Shown piece by piece: positions 8,569 through 16,845 of a stretch of 64,000 nt of DNA (within the stretch, counting starts at the first letter, position 1; every line of letters starts with the position of its first letter). The notes below the pieces were generated by a model that was given only the letters and a program-made list of their open reading frames with translations, did no database searches and was not told where the DNA came from. Source of the DNA: Paenibacillus sp. FSL R5-0345 (lineage in GTDB: Bacteria; Bacillota; Bacilli; Paenibacillales; Paenibacillaceae); assembly GCF_000758585.1 (NCBI RefSeq), contig NZ_CP009281.1, forward strand, positions 4,774,001 to 4,838,000, read 5' to 3'. A program made the translations under genes and the position numbers.

Positions 8569-9294
8569 ATGCTAAAAGAACATTACAATGTCATCGAAGC
8601 CCACGGAAATACAAACTGTTTCTCCGAACAGAATTTCAACAGACTTCTTGTTACTATGAAAGAGCGCGTTGTTCCAGAGGGTTCACATCTTTTCTGGGAA
8701 GGCGACTACTCGGATAAATTGTTTTATATCAAACGTGGACGTGTGAAATTAACTAAATCAACGGATGAAGGTAAAGAACTTATTCTTTATATGTACCAAG
8801 CTGGCGATATGGTAGGTCAAGCGGACCCATTCTTCAGCACCAAGCACAGCTTTACTGCAGAAGTGATTGAAGAGAGTGAAGTTGGCGTTATCGAGCAAAA
8901 GGATCTAGAAATTCTCATTTGCCAACATTGTGATTTTGCTATCGACTTTATGAAATGGATGGGCATTCATCACCGCCTAACTCAAACGAAATTCCGTGAT
9001 CTGATGATGTATGGCAAACCAGGCGCACTTTGCTCTACTCTCATTCGACTTGGTAATACTTATGGTGAGAAGAGCAGCGATGGTGAGAACATCCTCATCA
9101 ACAAAAAAATTACGCATACAGATCTGTCCAACATGATCGGCGCCACTCGTGAGAGTGTAAACCGGATGCTGAGTGACTTGCGTAAAAAGGATGCGGTTGA
9201 GTACGAAAACGGCATGATTGTCATCAAGGATCTTGGTATGCTGCAGGAAATTTGCCACTGCGAAATGTGTCCAAACGAGATCTGCCGAATTTAA
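8569..9294 (+). CDS. fnr: Fnr, oxygen-sensing iron-sulfur transcriptional regulator
   Basis: Crp/Fnr-family activator of about 241 residues, the anaerobic regulator of nitrate/nitrite respiration. It has an N-terminal cyclic-nucleotide-binding-like barrel, a dimer helix, and a C-terminal winged helix with recognition motif GATRESVNRMLSDLRKK. The C-terminus CHCEMCPNEICRI contains the C-x2-C-x4-C triad that, with an Asp in the dimer helix (KFRDLMM here), holds the 4Fe-4S cluster in Bacillus subtilis Fnr. This differs from E. coli Fnr, whose cysteines are N-terminal. An upstream ATG at 8560 is in frame but touches the AAGGGG, so the ATG at 8569 is preferred. Fnr-type boxes precede the nearby nirBDC operon and a mini-gene, making those its likely targets. 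Confidence 0.93.
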   Translation: MLKEHYNVIEAHGNTNCFSEQNFNRLLVTMKERVVPEGSHLFWEGDYSDKLFYIKRGRVKLTKSTDEGKELILYMYQAGDMVGQADPFFSTKHSFTAEVIEESEVGVIEQKDLEILICQHCDFAIDFMKWMGIHHRLTQTKFRDLMMYGKPGALCSTLIRLGNTYGEKSSDGENILINKKITHTDLSNMIGATRESVNRMLSDLRKKDAVEYENGMIVIKDLGMLQEICHCEMCPNEICRI

Positions 9295-9376
9295 TTCCAT
9301 TATCATATACCCTCTATTCACCTCAATGAAACTTATATGACCCAATTATTCTGCACATTATAAAATAGAGTGGTCC

Positions 9377-9404
9377 AAGGCGCCTAACATAGGCGTCTTT
9401 TTTT
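9377..9404 (+). terminator. Intrinsic terminator after fnr
   Basis: GGCGCCTA-aca-TAGGCGTC hairpin followed by seven T, about 85 bp after the fnr stop codon. Confidence 0.8.
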
Positions 9405-9421
9405 ATACCACAAGACAAGCA

Positions 9422-9514
9422 AAAACGCCTTCGGCGTCCCTAATGGACGGTAAGCGTTTATGCGAGAAATATAAGGATAATTTATAGCGTGAAACTTATA
9501 CTTTCTTATATTTA
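9422..9514. repeat. Dispersed intergenic hairpin repeat, copy A
   Basis: Begins AAAACGCCTTCGGCGTCC and continues GGACGGTAAGCGTTTATGCG, then an AT-rich inverted repeat (AAATATAAG ... CTTATATTT). The outer AAACGC/GCGTTT and inner GTCC/GGAC arms form a nested hairpin. Copy B is at 26933-27018 and a diverged copy C at 37806-37857. Confidence 0.75.
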
Positions 9515-9547
9515 GAAAAAGAGCTGGACCCGAAATTGGGTCAGCCC
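9515..9547 (-). terminator. Intrinsic terminator after nirC
   Basis: Minus strand GGCTGACCC-aattt-CGGGTCCAGC hairpin followed by CTTTTTC, 20 bp after the nirC stop codon. It ends the nir operon. Confidence 0.75.
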
Positions 9548-9566
9548 TATAACCATAAATATTCTC

Positions 9567-10358
9567 TTAACGTTTAGTCTGAGTACTTCGCACGGGAGAG
9601 ATCATCCAATAGGCCATACCAACAAATACGCCACCGCCAATTATATTTCCTAGTGTAACGGGTATCATATTGTGTATCCATCCGGCAATCGTAACGGTGT
9701 CTGGGTGATTCGGGAGCAACACAGCAACGCTCAGTAGGGTCATATTAGCCACGCTGTGTTCATAACCACTCGCAATAAAGGCGAACAAGCACCACCAGAT
9801 CAGAACCAGTTTGGCTGTTTCACTTTTAGCGCGTGAAGCCATCCATAGCGCTAGACAGACCAGCCAGTTACAGAGAATCCCACGGAAAAAGAGCTCCGAA
9901 AACGGAAGGCTCATTTTCTTAGCTGCAGCTGCGAAGATCAGATGCTCTGGGGGCGCCGCACTGAATAGTCCAGTTCCTCGAATTAATAGTGCTAAAATCA
10001 CTGCCCCTGCCACATTCCCTACAAACACAAGCACCCAGTTCTTGACGGTATCCCAAATACTTGTTCTGCCAGCTAGTGTGCTAACCGTAAAGAACATATT
10101 ATTTCCGGTAAACAGCTCTGATCCAGCAAACACAACAAGAGTCAAGGCAATACCGAAGGATGCACCCATAATGAGAGGTTGGAAAGGTGATTTGGCAGCC
10201 GCTAGAGGCGCCCCCAGCGAGAAAATAAGAATAATCCCAATGCCCACATATGCCCCGGCCAAGAGGGCTGCTAGAAAATATCTTGGTAAACTTTCATTCA
10301 TTTGGTCTCGCTTGCTGACTGCCGCCTCGACAATGTTCTCCACACTTTGTGTAAACAT
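9567..10358 (-). CDS. nirC: Formate/nitrite transporter family channel, probably nitrite (NirC)
   Basis: FNT-family membrane protein of 263 residues with six predicted membrane segments, expected to move nitrite (or formate) across the membrane. Typical features are the first segment with LLAGAYVGIGIIL, the re-entrant SELFTGNN loop near residues 80-90 and NWLVCLALWMA. The start at 10358 is chosen because GGGGTGGAG lies just upstream; the GTG at 10373 would overlap that site. It is the third gene of nirB-nirD-nirC, so nitrite uptake for the cytoplasmic reductase is the natural role. A formate role cannot be excluded on sequence alone. Confidence 0.85.
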   Translation of the reverse strand: MFTQSVENIVEAAVSKRDQMNESLPRYFLAALLAGAYVGIGIILIFSLGAPLAAAKSPFQPLIMGASFGIALTLVVFAGSELFTGNNMFFTVSTLAGRTSIWDTVKNWVLVFVGNVAGAVILALLIRGTGLFSAAPPEHLIFAAAAKKMSLPFSELFFRGILCNWLVCLALWMASRAKSETAKLVLIWWCLFAFIASGYEHSVANMTLLSVAVLLPNHPDTVTIAGWIHNMIPVTLGNIIGGGVFVGMAYWMISPVRSTQTKR

Positions 10359-10410
10359 AATACTCCACCCCACCGTTTTCTATTTAATCCTTTACTACAA
10401 CCTTCGGTGT

Positions 10411-10731
10411 CTACAAGCTCACTGTCACAATGTCTCCACTAAGGGAGACAGGATAAGTCACAACACTACCTTGATCCGGTGCTTGTACTTCACCCGTGCG
10501 AAGATCTATTTTCCAATCATACAGTGGATCATAAAGAAAGTGTCCCGAAACGATCCCTTCAGCAAGCGGACCCCCTTTGGGATGAGGGCTCCGATTCTCC
10601 AGCGCATAGATCGCTCCGTCAGAGGTACGAAATACAGCCAGCTCCATATTTCCAGCCACAACTACCCGGCCGATCTGTAACAGGAAATCCTGTACAGTTC
10701 CTATCGTATATGTCTGTGTTGCCATTTTCAT
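10411..10731 (-). CDS. nirD: Nitrite reductase small subunit NirD (Rieske-fold, cluster ligands lost)
   Basis: A 106-residue Rieske-fold subunit of the NADH-dependent cytoplasmic nitrite reductase. The fold is evident from NRSPHPKGGPLAEGIVSG and YDPLYDWKIDLRTGE. In cluster-bearing Rieske proteins these read CPH-x-GGPL and C-P-L-H-D; here the cysteines are Ser and Asp and the second His is Tyr, so no 2Fe-2S centre can be bound. Loss of ligands is known for E. coli NirD, so the protein is probably structural or regulatory. It lies 34 bp after nirB, with AAGGGAG before its ATG. Confidence 0.88.
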   Translation of the reverse strand: MKMATQTYTIGTVQDFLLQIGRVVVAGNMELAVFRTSDGAIYALENRSPHPKGGPLAEGIVSGHFLYDPLYDWKIDLRTGEVQAPDQGSVVTYPVSLSGDIVTVSL

Positions 10732-10765
10732 TGTTTTTCTCCCTTCTGTTTGTGTAATCTATCCG

Positions 10766-13189
10766 TTAAAGTCTTGTTTCTTCAAAAAGTGCAGTACGTG
10801 TGCTGTTGTCATTCAGTATTTTTTTCCAAGGATCTGTGACCTGAGTTAAGGCAAAATCAATCCGCGCCGCAAGCTCTTTACGATTCTCTTCATTGTTGAG
10901 AATGACCGTTTGAATCTGTTCTAGCCCCATACGTTCAACCCATTCGGAGGTTCTCTCCAAATAATTTCCGGTTTCACGGTAGTATTGCATCACAGCCGAG
11001 CACACTTCAATTAACTCTTCATCGGTCTTCACCTTGCAGAAGGCGTCCGCTATTCGCGGTTTAATACCGCCGTTACCACCGATAAATACTTCCCAACCGC
11101 CATCATTACCGACGATACCGATATCCTTCGTGCAGGATTCTGCACAATTACGAGGACAACCGTTAACAGCCATTTTAAACTTCGCCGGAAAATCAAGACG
11201 CTCATACTTACGCTCCATAAGAGCGCCCATTCCCATCGAATCTTGTGTGCCAAAACGGCAGAACTGCGAGCCCACACAAGTCTTAACCGTACGAAGAGAT
11301 TTGGCATAACCGTAACCTGAAGGCATATCCAGCTCTTCCCATACCTTAGGTAAATCCTCTTTTTTCACACCGATCAGATCCAGGCGTTGCCCGCCAGTCA
11401 CCTTCACAACTTTCACATCATATTTAAGCGAGACATCGGCGATTTTCTTCAGATCCTCTGGTGTTGTTACCCCGCCGTACATGCGTGGTATTACAGTGTA
11501 GGTTCCATCCTTTTGAATATTGGCACCCATTCTTTCATTTACAAATCGGGATTCTTTCTCATCTTGATGAGTATCAGGGTTGATCATCCCTAGATAATAG
11601 TTAATCGCCGGACGACACTTGGAGCAGCCTTCCTCTTGTTTCCAACCGAGTACATTCATGACCTCTTTTGTTGTTTTAAGACCTTTAGCTGTGATTTCAG
11701 CAACAATCTCATCACGGCTAAGCGTTGTACAGCCACAAATACCTTGCTTGGCAGCTTGCTGGAAACTGTCACCCAAGACAAATTCCAGGATTTGTTCTAC
11801 TACGGGTTTGCAACCCCCACAAGAGCGAGTAGCGCCAGTGCAAGCTTTAATCTCATCCACAGTAGTAAAACCATGTTCGGTGACGGCATCTACGATCGCT
11901 TTTTTAGTTACACCGTTACAACCGCAGACAATTTCTTCGTCCGCCATCGTCTCTACGGAAGCACCCTTCTTAGCTCCCCCACCGCAGCATCCCGTTCCCA
12001 TGACCTCTGTATAAATTTCATCGGTCATTACCGCGCCTTGTTTTACTAACTTTTGCAGATTCGCGGACTCCGTCACATCACCGAACAAGACCGCACCGAC
12101 AATTACATTATTTTTGAGCAAAATTTTCTTATAGGTTCTCTTCCATTCATCTTTGCTTGAGATCACCGTGTGTTCAGGAGAATCCAAAAACTCACCTGCA
12201 GAAAATACATCCACCCCAGATATTTTAAGCTTCGTGGAAACAATGGAACCTTCATAAGGCTTCGTTTCACTACCACATAAATGTTTAGCTAGAACCATGC
12301 CTTGCTCAAATAGCGGGGCCACCAGTCCGTAACACACTCCACGATGCTCGGCACATTCGCCGATGGAATATACGTTCTGCATGGAGGTTTGCAGATAATC
12401 ATCCACTACGATCCCACGTTTTACGGAGATTCCGCTTTCTTTTGCCAACGTTACATTCGGTTTAATTCCGACGGCCATTACCACAAAATCTGCAGCAAGC
12501 GTACTGTCATCACTGAACCGCAATCCACTTACTCTCTGTTCCCCGGTCAATTCTACCGTTTGTTTGCCCATAGCAAATTTCACACCTTGACGCTCTAGCT
12601 CAGCTTGCAGCATCGAGGAGGCATTCCGATCAAGCTGGCGCTCCATCAGGTCTTCCATTAAATGAACTACAGTAACGTCCATACCTAGGTTCACAAGACC
12701 TTTTGCTGCTTCCAGCCCAAGCAATCCCCCGCCGATTACAGCCGCTTTACTATATTGTTTGGCCGCTGCCAGCATCGCATCACAGTCGGAAATATCTCGA
12801 AACCCAACCACGCCCTCTTTATCACTGCCAGGCACAGGTAAAATAAAAGAATTCGAGCCTGTCGCAATAATTACTTTGTCGTATGGCACTGACAACCCGT
12901 TATCTGCAACAACTTGTTTGGACTCTTCATCAATTCGTGTCACTGTAGTACCCGTGTGCAGGGTAATATTATTGTCTTCATACCAATTCCAGTCGTTTAG
13001 GATGATATCATTAAGGGTTTTGCTACCTTCAAGAACATAAGACAACATGATCCGATTGTAATTGGGATGAGGTTCACTTCCAAAGACCGTGATGTCATAA
13101 GCTCCACCCAGCTTCAAAATCTGCTCTATCGTACCTATGCCCGCCATACCGTTGCCTACTAACACTAAATTTTCTCTCTTCGCTGTCAT
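10766..13189 (-). CDS. nirB: NADH-dependent nitrite reductase large subunit NirB
   Basis: An 807-residue siroheme enzyme that reduces nitrite to ammonium with NADH in the cytoplasm. Domains in order: FAD/NAD(P)-binding pyridine nucleotide-disulfide oxidoreductase (GNGMAGIGT near the N-terminus and GGGLLGLEAAKGL), two BFD-like 2Fe-2S modules (CGCNGVTKKAI..CTGATRSCGGCKP and CGCTTLSRDEI..CSKCRP), then the ferredoxin-like and siroheme/4Fe-4S domain with CVGSQFC and NGCPRNCAESC cysteine pairs. ATG at 13189 is preceded by GAGGAGG eight bases upstream; a longer in-frame extension lacks a ribosome site. Two Fnr-type boxes and a TATAAT upstream point to anaerobic induction. It leads the operon nirB-nirD-nirC. 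Confidence 0.95.
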   Translation of the reverse strand: MTAKRENLVLVGNGMAGIGTIEQILKLGGAYDITVFGSEPHPNYNRIMLSYVLEGSKTLNDIILNDWNWYEDNNITLHTGTTVTRIDEESKQVVADNGLSVPYDKVIIATGSNSFILPVPGSDKEGVVGFRDISDCDAMLAAAKQYSKAAVIGGGLLGLEAAKGLVNLGMDVTVVHLMEDLMERQLDRNASSMLQAELERQGVKFAMGKQTVELTGEQRVSGLRFSDDSTLAADFVVMAVGIKPNVTLAKESGISVKRGIVVDDYLQTSMQNVYSIGECAEHRGVCYGLVAPLFEQGMVLAKHLCGSETKPYEGSIVSTKLKISGVDVFSAGEFLDSPEHTVISSKDEWKRTYKKILLKNNVIVGAVLFGDVTESANLQKLVKQGAVMTDEIYTEVMGTGCCGGGAKKGASVETMADEEIVCGCNGVTKKAIVDAVTEHGFTTVDEIKACTGATRSCGGCKPVVEQILEFVLGDSFQQAAKQGICGCTTLSRDEIVAEITAKGLKTTKEVMNVLGWKQEEGCSKCRPAINYYLGMINPDTHQDEKESRFVNERMGANIQKDGTYTVIPRMYGGVTTPEDLKKIADVSLKYDVKVVKVTGGQRLDLIGVKKEDLPKVWEELDMPSGYGYAKSLRTVKTCVGSQFCRFGTQDSMGMGALMERKYERLDFPAKFKMAVNGCPRNCAESCTKDIGIVGNDGGWEVFIGGNGGIKPRIADAFCKVKTDEELIEVCSAVMQYYRETGNYLERTSEWVERMGLEQIQTVILNNEENRKELAARIDFALTQVTDPWKKILNDNSTRTALFEETRL

Positions 13190-13247
13190 GGTTAGGTGCC
13201 TCCTCAAGCTTATGAGTACATGCTCAATTTCTCTTCTACATATTGGA

Positions 13248-13312
13248 ATTATACGGTTCAAATTCAAGTCGTCATTGTGATTGCGGTCACTTTAATTGTG
13301 AATGTTTTCACA
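13248..13312 (-). promoter_or_regulatory. nirBDC promoter with two Fnr boxes
   Basis: Minus strand: TGTGAAAACATTCACA (13312-13297), a perfect TGTGA-N6-TCACA, then AGTGACCGCAATCACA (13291-13276), then TATAAT (13253-13248). The second box is centred about 41-42 bp before the predicted transcription start, the classical Fnr activation position. The box centres are 21 bp apart, two helical turns, so both dimers would sit on the same DNA face. Confidence 0.82.
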
Positions 13313-13350
13313 CTTTAGTTCGCTAATGATTGTTAGGTATTTTCAAACAT

Positions 13351-13394
13351 AAAAAGCCAGACCAACGATTCTGAAGAACCGTTAATCTGGCTTT
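13351..13394 (-). terminator. Intrinsic terminator after the lipoprotein gene
   Basis: Minus strand AAAGCCAGATTAACGGTTCT pairs with AGAATCGTTGGTCTGGCTTT, ending in five T. It sits 13 bp after the stop codon. Confidence 0.85.
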
Positions 13395-13406
13395 GATGTA
13401 CTATTT

Positions 13407-14117
13407 TTAGCGTAAAGTTAATAGAATCTCTAAGACATCATGAGGCATAAGCTTCATATCCATCCCATTATCGAGCAGTAGCTTTCCGTTCACCTTCAGC
13501 TTCCAGACTTCATTACTTAGCGGGGTATAATCATTAACAGAAAGCACGCTTCTACTACCATCATCCATCTGCACCATACCGCAGCTCTTTAGCAATTCTC
13601 TTACAGTTAAATCCTCTTTAAATAACATAATATATGAATGCTGCAAATCTACTTCTACACTTCCGCCGTTCAAAGTCAGCATTACAGTTTGAAGTGGTTC
13701 TTGATGGTCCTTAGATTTCGCTGTGAAGACTAGCTGTGAATCATATCCTACAACATTATTCCAATCCGCTTTCCCAATGATTTGACCGTCCATCTGAAGC
13801 TCCCAAACCATTCCCGACTCTAGTGAAAAATCCTTTACCGAAAGAATACTTGAGTTATCCTCAGCAAATGTGGCAATATTACTACCTTTCAGTAACTCCA
13901 TTATTGATATTCCATTTCTGTAGCTCCCACTGAGTGACCTGTCCGATGGTTTGGTAAGCAGTTCTTGATCACCAATCTTAATCGATATCATCGGCCCCTC
14001 AGATCCTGCTGCACCATTATTATCATTACTATTAGCATCAGTCTGAGTGGAGCATCCATTTATTATGAATACGATGATTAAGCCTAGCATCAACTTCCAC
14101 AAATTTCGCGTGGGCAT
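13407..14117 (-). CDS. Lipoprotein with two DUF4430-like repeats
   Basis: A 236-residue secreted lipoprotein. The signal peptide ends in the lipobox IINGC (Cys near residue 22), followed by an Asn/Ser-rich linker. Two related modules follow: SIMELLKGSN..DFSLESGMVWELQMDGQ and TVRELLKSCG..DYTPLSNEVWKLKVNGK. Each has the pattern seen in DUF4430/transcobalamin C-terminal-like domains (short helix with LL, then a strand with W.L..NG). The function of such lipoproteins in Firmicutes is not established. It is transcribed away from the adjacent nirB promoter region and has its own terminator, so it is probably monocistronic. Confidence 0.6.
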   Translation of the reverse strand: MPTRNLWKLMLGLIIVFIINGCSTQTDANSNDNNGAAGSEGPMISIKIGDQELLTKPSDRSLSGSYRNGISIMELLKGSNIATFAEDNSSILSVKDFSLESGMVWELQMDGQIIGKADWNNVVGYDSQLVFTAKSKDHQEPLQTVMLTLNGGSVEVDLQHSYIMLFKEDLTVRELLKSCGMVQMDDGSRSVLSVNDYTPLSNEVWKLKVNGKLLLDNGMDMKLMPHDVLEILLTLR

Positions 14118-14524
14118 CCTGGCACCGCCTTATCCCGCCTAATGACCCTATAGCGTCTCAGGCTTGTAAAGTTATGTATACTATCTATTTAAGAATAACT
14201 TAAACAAGCCTTGTTCTCAAATAAGTAAAAATTCTAGATTCCCTAGAATAGAGTTCTTCTCGAAAATCATATAAACATAGAATTCCTCTATATAGATTAT
14301 TTTTCTATTCAATACATAATTTTTACATCCCTAGAACAAAAACCGCACACTTGCAGGCTTCCCTTCTTTTGCTCATTCGGCGACATTTCGTTCTCCGCGT
14401 TTAAGCATCCTTCCACAACTGGCCAACCTGCCTTCAATTAATCTTAACCATATTTTTCAGGATCATTTCATCTACCTTTTTCAACGGAGGTATCCTCATT
14501 GCTTTGCATTGTATAATTTCCCAA
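14118..14524. other. AT-rich intergenic region, no clear gene
   Basis: About 400 bp between the lipoprotein gene and the terminator of the RIC gene. It should contain the lipoprotein promoter. A 25-codon minus frame (14309-14386) with GGAG before its ATG and a C-x2-C pair was seen, but nothing else supports it. Confidence 0.5.
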
Positions 14525-14548
14525 TAAAAAAAGCCCCCTAAGGGACTC
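14525..14548 (-). terminator. Intrinsic terminator after the RIC gene
   Basis: Minus strand AGTCCC-tta-GGGGGCT followed by seven T, 20 bp after the stop codon. Confidence 0.8.
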
Positions 14549-14567
14549 TTTAGAGCTCTATTCGTCT

Positions 14568-15317
14568 TCACTGGTATCTAGGGAACAATATATTATTCTC
14601 CAGATGTACATGTTCAAAAGTCATACTCTCCAGCTCTTCCAGCCGAGCATATGTTAATCGATAGGTCGTACAAGCATGCGCCGGTGGAGTGAAATCATCT
14701 GTAACACTACGTATTTTTCTCAAAATATCGCCCGCACCATCATGCTCATTCTCCAGCTCAGACAATGACTCGCGGATTGCTGTCAAGCCTTCTTCAGTAG
14801 GATTAGCATCGTACGTCAACAGCTTAGGAAACTCATCTTCTTCTTCTTTAGCCGTATGCGTAAGTAGTTCTTCCTTTAGTGTGTTAAACAAGTCATATAA
14901 CTCAGCCAGATGAGGAGAATCGCCACCATGCACTCGATACACCTTAGTTACATTTTGGCTAATGAGGGGTAGCTCTTCACGGAGATAACGGTGATGTTTG
15001 TTTATGATATGGTCAATTAACTCTTCAGAAGGTGCAGTATTCCAAGCGATTTCCTCTCCGGGTACTGGATACTCTTCGAACAGCTTGTTAAGATCACTGA
15101 TGATTAGCTCTTGATCCAGACCACGTTCAGCCGCCGCTTCAGCAAGAGGTTTAGCTCCACCGCAACAGAAATCAATCCGTTTTGCCTTGAAATAATCTGC
15201 TGCTTTAGGGAACTGCAATACAATATCTCTAACTAGCGCATCTGGGGTAAACCCAGCTTGTACCGATTGTGCTTGCTTCGAATCCGAAATACTATCATTA
15301 AGTTGTTTAGTTTCCAT
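14568..15317 (-). CDS. ric: Iron-sulfur cluster repair di-iron protein (RIC/ScdA)
   Basis: A 249-residue cytoplasmic protein of the RIC/YtfE/ScdA family, which restores iron-sulfur clusters damaged by nitric oxide or oxidants. An N-terminal DUF542 domain holds DFCCGG (near residue 55). The hemerythrin-like part carries the metal ligands in HHRYLREEL, HTAKEEEDEFP, ENEHDGAG and FEHVHLENNILFP. The start at 15317 follows AAGGAGG; an in-frame ATG at 15368 lacks one. Its position near fnr/nirBDC fits nitrosative stress during nitrite respiration. A weak half-match to an Fnr box (TGTGA then GCACG, 15402-15417) lies upstream but is not convincing. Confidence 0.9.
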   Translation of the reverse strand: METKQLNDSISDSKQAQSVQAGFTPDALVRDIVLQFPKAADYFKAKRIDFCCGGAKPLAEAAAERGLDQELIISDLNKLFEEYPVPGEEIAWNTAPSEELIDHIINKHHRYLREELPLISQNVTKVYRVHGGDSPHLAELYDLFNTLKEELLTHTAKEEEDEFPKLLTYDANPTEEGLTAIRESLSELENEHDGAGDILRKIRSVTDDFTPPAHACTTYRLTYARLEELESMTFEHVHLENNILFPRYQ

Positions 15318-15474
15318 TATAGCTCCTCCTTGGGTTATGGGATTAGGTTTTGAATAAATCTTATCCACTTCTTCACCTTAACCCTGAAAGGAACTTTGAC
15401 TTGTGATTGTACGCACGGAAATTGTATCTTATTTTTGAACGAAATTGGAGATTAATGCACATGCAAAATAAACG

Positions 15475-15506
15475 CAAAAAAAGCACCTTTACCTACAAAG
15501 GTGCTT
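15475..15506 (-). terminator. Intrinsic terminator
   Basis: Minus strand AGCACCTTT-gtaggt-AAAGGTGCT followed by seven T, 13 bp after the stop codon of the gene that begins at 16250. Confidence 0.85.
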
Positions 15507-15518
15507 GTTCAACTCTCT

Positions 15519-16250
15519 TTATTGCACATAAGCCTGCATATACGTCCGCTGTCCCTTTGAATCCTTCAAATAAGGTCCCAACCCGGCAAAACGCGAGTGA
15601 TCCATATAGACACCGGTCATCCATCTTCCTTCCGTCAAGCCCCCATTCCATTTAAGGACAAGATCAGGCGCGGAAATCCATTCCTGAAAGACTCGGATAT
15701 TCTGATCTTTGTATTCTTTACATGGCTTAGACCGCTCAATAAGGTGAAACTCATTAAGATATGTTGGAACGAAATAAGAGGATATCGTATGCAAATCATC
15801 ATCGTCAAAAAAAGGCTCATCGCCTAAAAAGGGCTTGAATAATACGGTGTTCTCGTACATGGACCAAATTACTGCTTGCAGCACCATGCTCTGGCGAATG
15901 CCGTTATGAAACTTATATTGTCGCTCTTGATTCACCGCATTTTCCTCTTCGAGAGGTTCCGTCGACTCCAGACAGTGCCGTTCACAGCCAATACATTTCC
16001 AGCCGGTCGGACTCTGAATCCATTTTTGAAAAATAGTTCCGCTATCATTGTTCCCTTTGTAGAGTGAAGAGATAATGCTGTAAGGCACGCCAATCCACGC
16101 ATCCCATAAGGAATCAGGAAGATGGCTATGCAGCATGAACAACGTCTTGTCATAGATGAGCTGTACTTTGATAGAAGCATTCTCTAGCTCAGCAACATCC
16201 TTTTTTCCATACGTTATTTCCCGGGAAAACAGGGTCGTCTTCGTCTTCAT
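15519..16250 (-). CDS. Conserved-looking hypothetical protein, 243 residues
   Basis: I do not recognise this protein. It is soluble, rich in aromatic and charged residues, with no signal peptide or membrane segment. A cysteine cluster (WKCIGCERHCLE, near residues 85-96) looks like half of a metal or iron-sulfur site. Near the C-terminus are repeated W-containing strands (FQEWISAPDLVLKWNGGLTE, RWMTGVYMDHSRF). The ATG follows GGCGAGGGAG. It has its own terminator and about 250 bp of upstream non-coding DNA, so it appears monocistronic. No neighbour suggests a role. Confidence 0.6.
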   Translation of the reverse strand: MKTKTTLFSREITYGKKDVAELENASIKVQLIYDKTLFMLHSHLPDSLWDAWIGVPYSIISSLYKGNNDSGTIFQKWIQSPTGWKCIGCERHCLESTEPLEEENAVNQERQYKFHNGIRQSMVLQAVIWSMYENTVLFKPFLGDEPFFDDDDLHTISSYFVPTYLNEFHLIERSKPCKEYKDQNIRVFQEWISAPDLVLKWNGGLTEGRWMTGVYMDHSRFAGLGPYLKDSKGQRTYMQAYVQ

Positions 16251-16445
16251 CTCCCTCGCCTCCTAATAGTTTTGCTATGCCTGTACTCCAGCTGAGTAGT
16301 TTTGAGCAAAAACCAAATACGCGAGCGCTTCCATTCAAGGATCATACAATGTTTTTCTATTATATTACAATTATTTTTAAACTGTGCAAGTTTTTTTCAA
16401 GCATAAAGGATTGGAACAAAACTGTCACTGTCTAATATTTAGAAA

Positions 16446-16483
16446 TTGAAAAGCCCTTTTTCCACCATTTCGGAAAAAGGGCC
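16446..16483 (-). terminator. Intrinsic terminator after the HxlR gene
   Basis: Minus strand GCCCTTTTTCC and GGAAAAAGGGC arms form a perfect 11-bp stem followed by TTTT. Confidence 0.85.
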
Positions 16484-16501
16484 ACAACATTACTGTGAAT
16501 T

Positions 16502-16819
16502 TTAGTCTACCCAGCTCTCAGCCCAAGACTGAATTTGCTGCATAACAGGCTGCAATGCACGGCCTTTATCTGTTAATTCATACTCAATACGTACGGGTGT
16601 CTCTGGGTATACATGCCTAACCAGGATACCCTCACCTTCCAAATCCTTCATCCGCTCGGACAGCATCTTATCGCTCATTGAAGGAATGAGGCCGGAGATA
16701 TCTTTAAACCGCTTCGGTCCACTCATCAATGTCTGAATAATAAGTCCATTCCAACGTTTGCCTAAGAAAGAGAAGGCTGTTTCAAATCTGGGACACATCG
16801 CAAATTGATGTTCTTCCAT
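16502..16819 (-). CDS. HxlR-family transcriptional regulator (YodB-like)
   Basis: A 105-residue winged-helix regulator. The HxlR signature is clear: CPRFETAFSFLGKRWNGLII at the N-terminus, the recognition region FKDISGLIPSMSDKMLSERMKDLE, and the wing RIEYELTDKGRAL. The N-terminal Cys before PRFETAF matches the redox-sensing Cys of YodB-type members that respond to quinones and diamide. ATG at 16819 follows GAGGTGAG. A TACT-N7-AGTA palindrome overlapping the promoter (16846-16860) suggests autorepression. The effector and other targets are inference. Confidence 0.85.
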   Translation of the reverse strand: MEEHQFAMCPRFETAFSFLGKRWNGLIIQTLMSGPKRFKDISGLIPSMSDKMLSERMKDLEGEGILVRHVYPETPVRIEYELTDKGRALQPVMQQIQSWAESWVD

Positions 16820-16845
16820 TGTTCTCACCTCTCACTAGCGAAACT

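Noticed and set aside
14309..14386. 25-codon minus-strand frame with GGAG before its ATG and a C-x2-C pair
   Set aside because: No promoter, no terminator of its own and no family; short frames of this kind are expected by chance.
15402..15417. Possible Fnr box before the RIC gene (TGTGA then GCACG)
   Set aside because: Only one half-site matches well and no suitably placed -10 was found.
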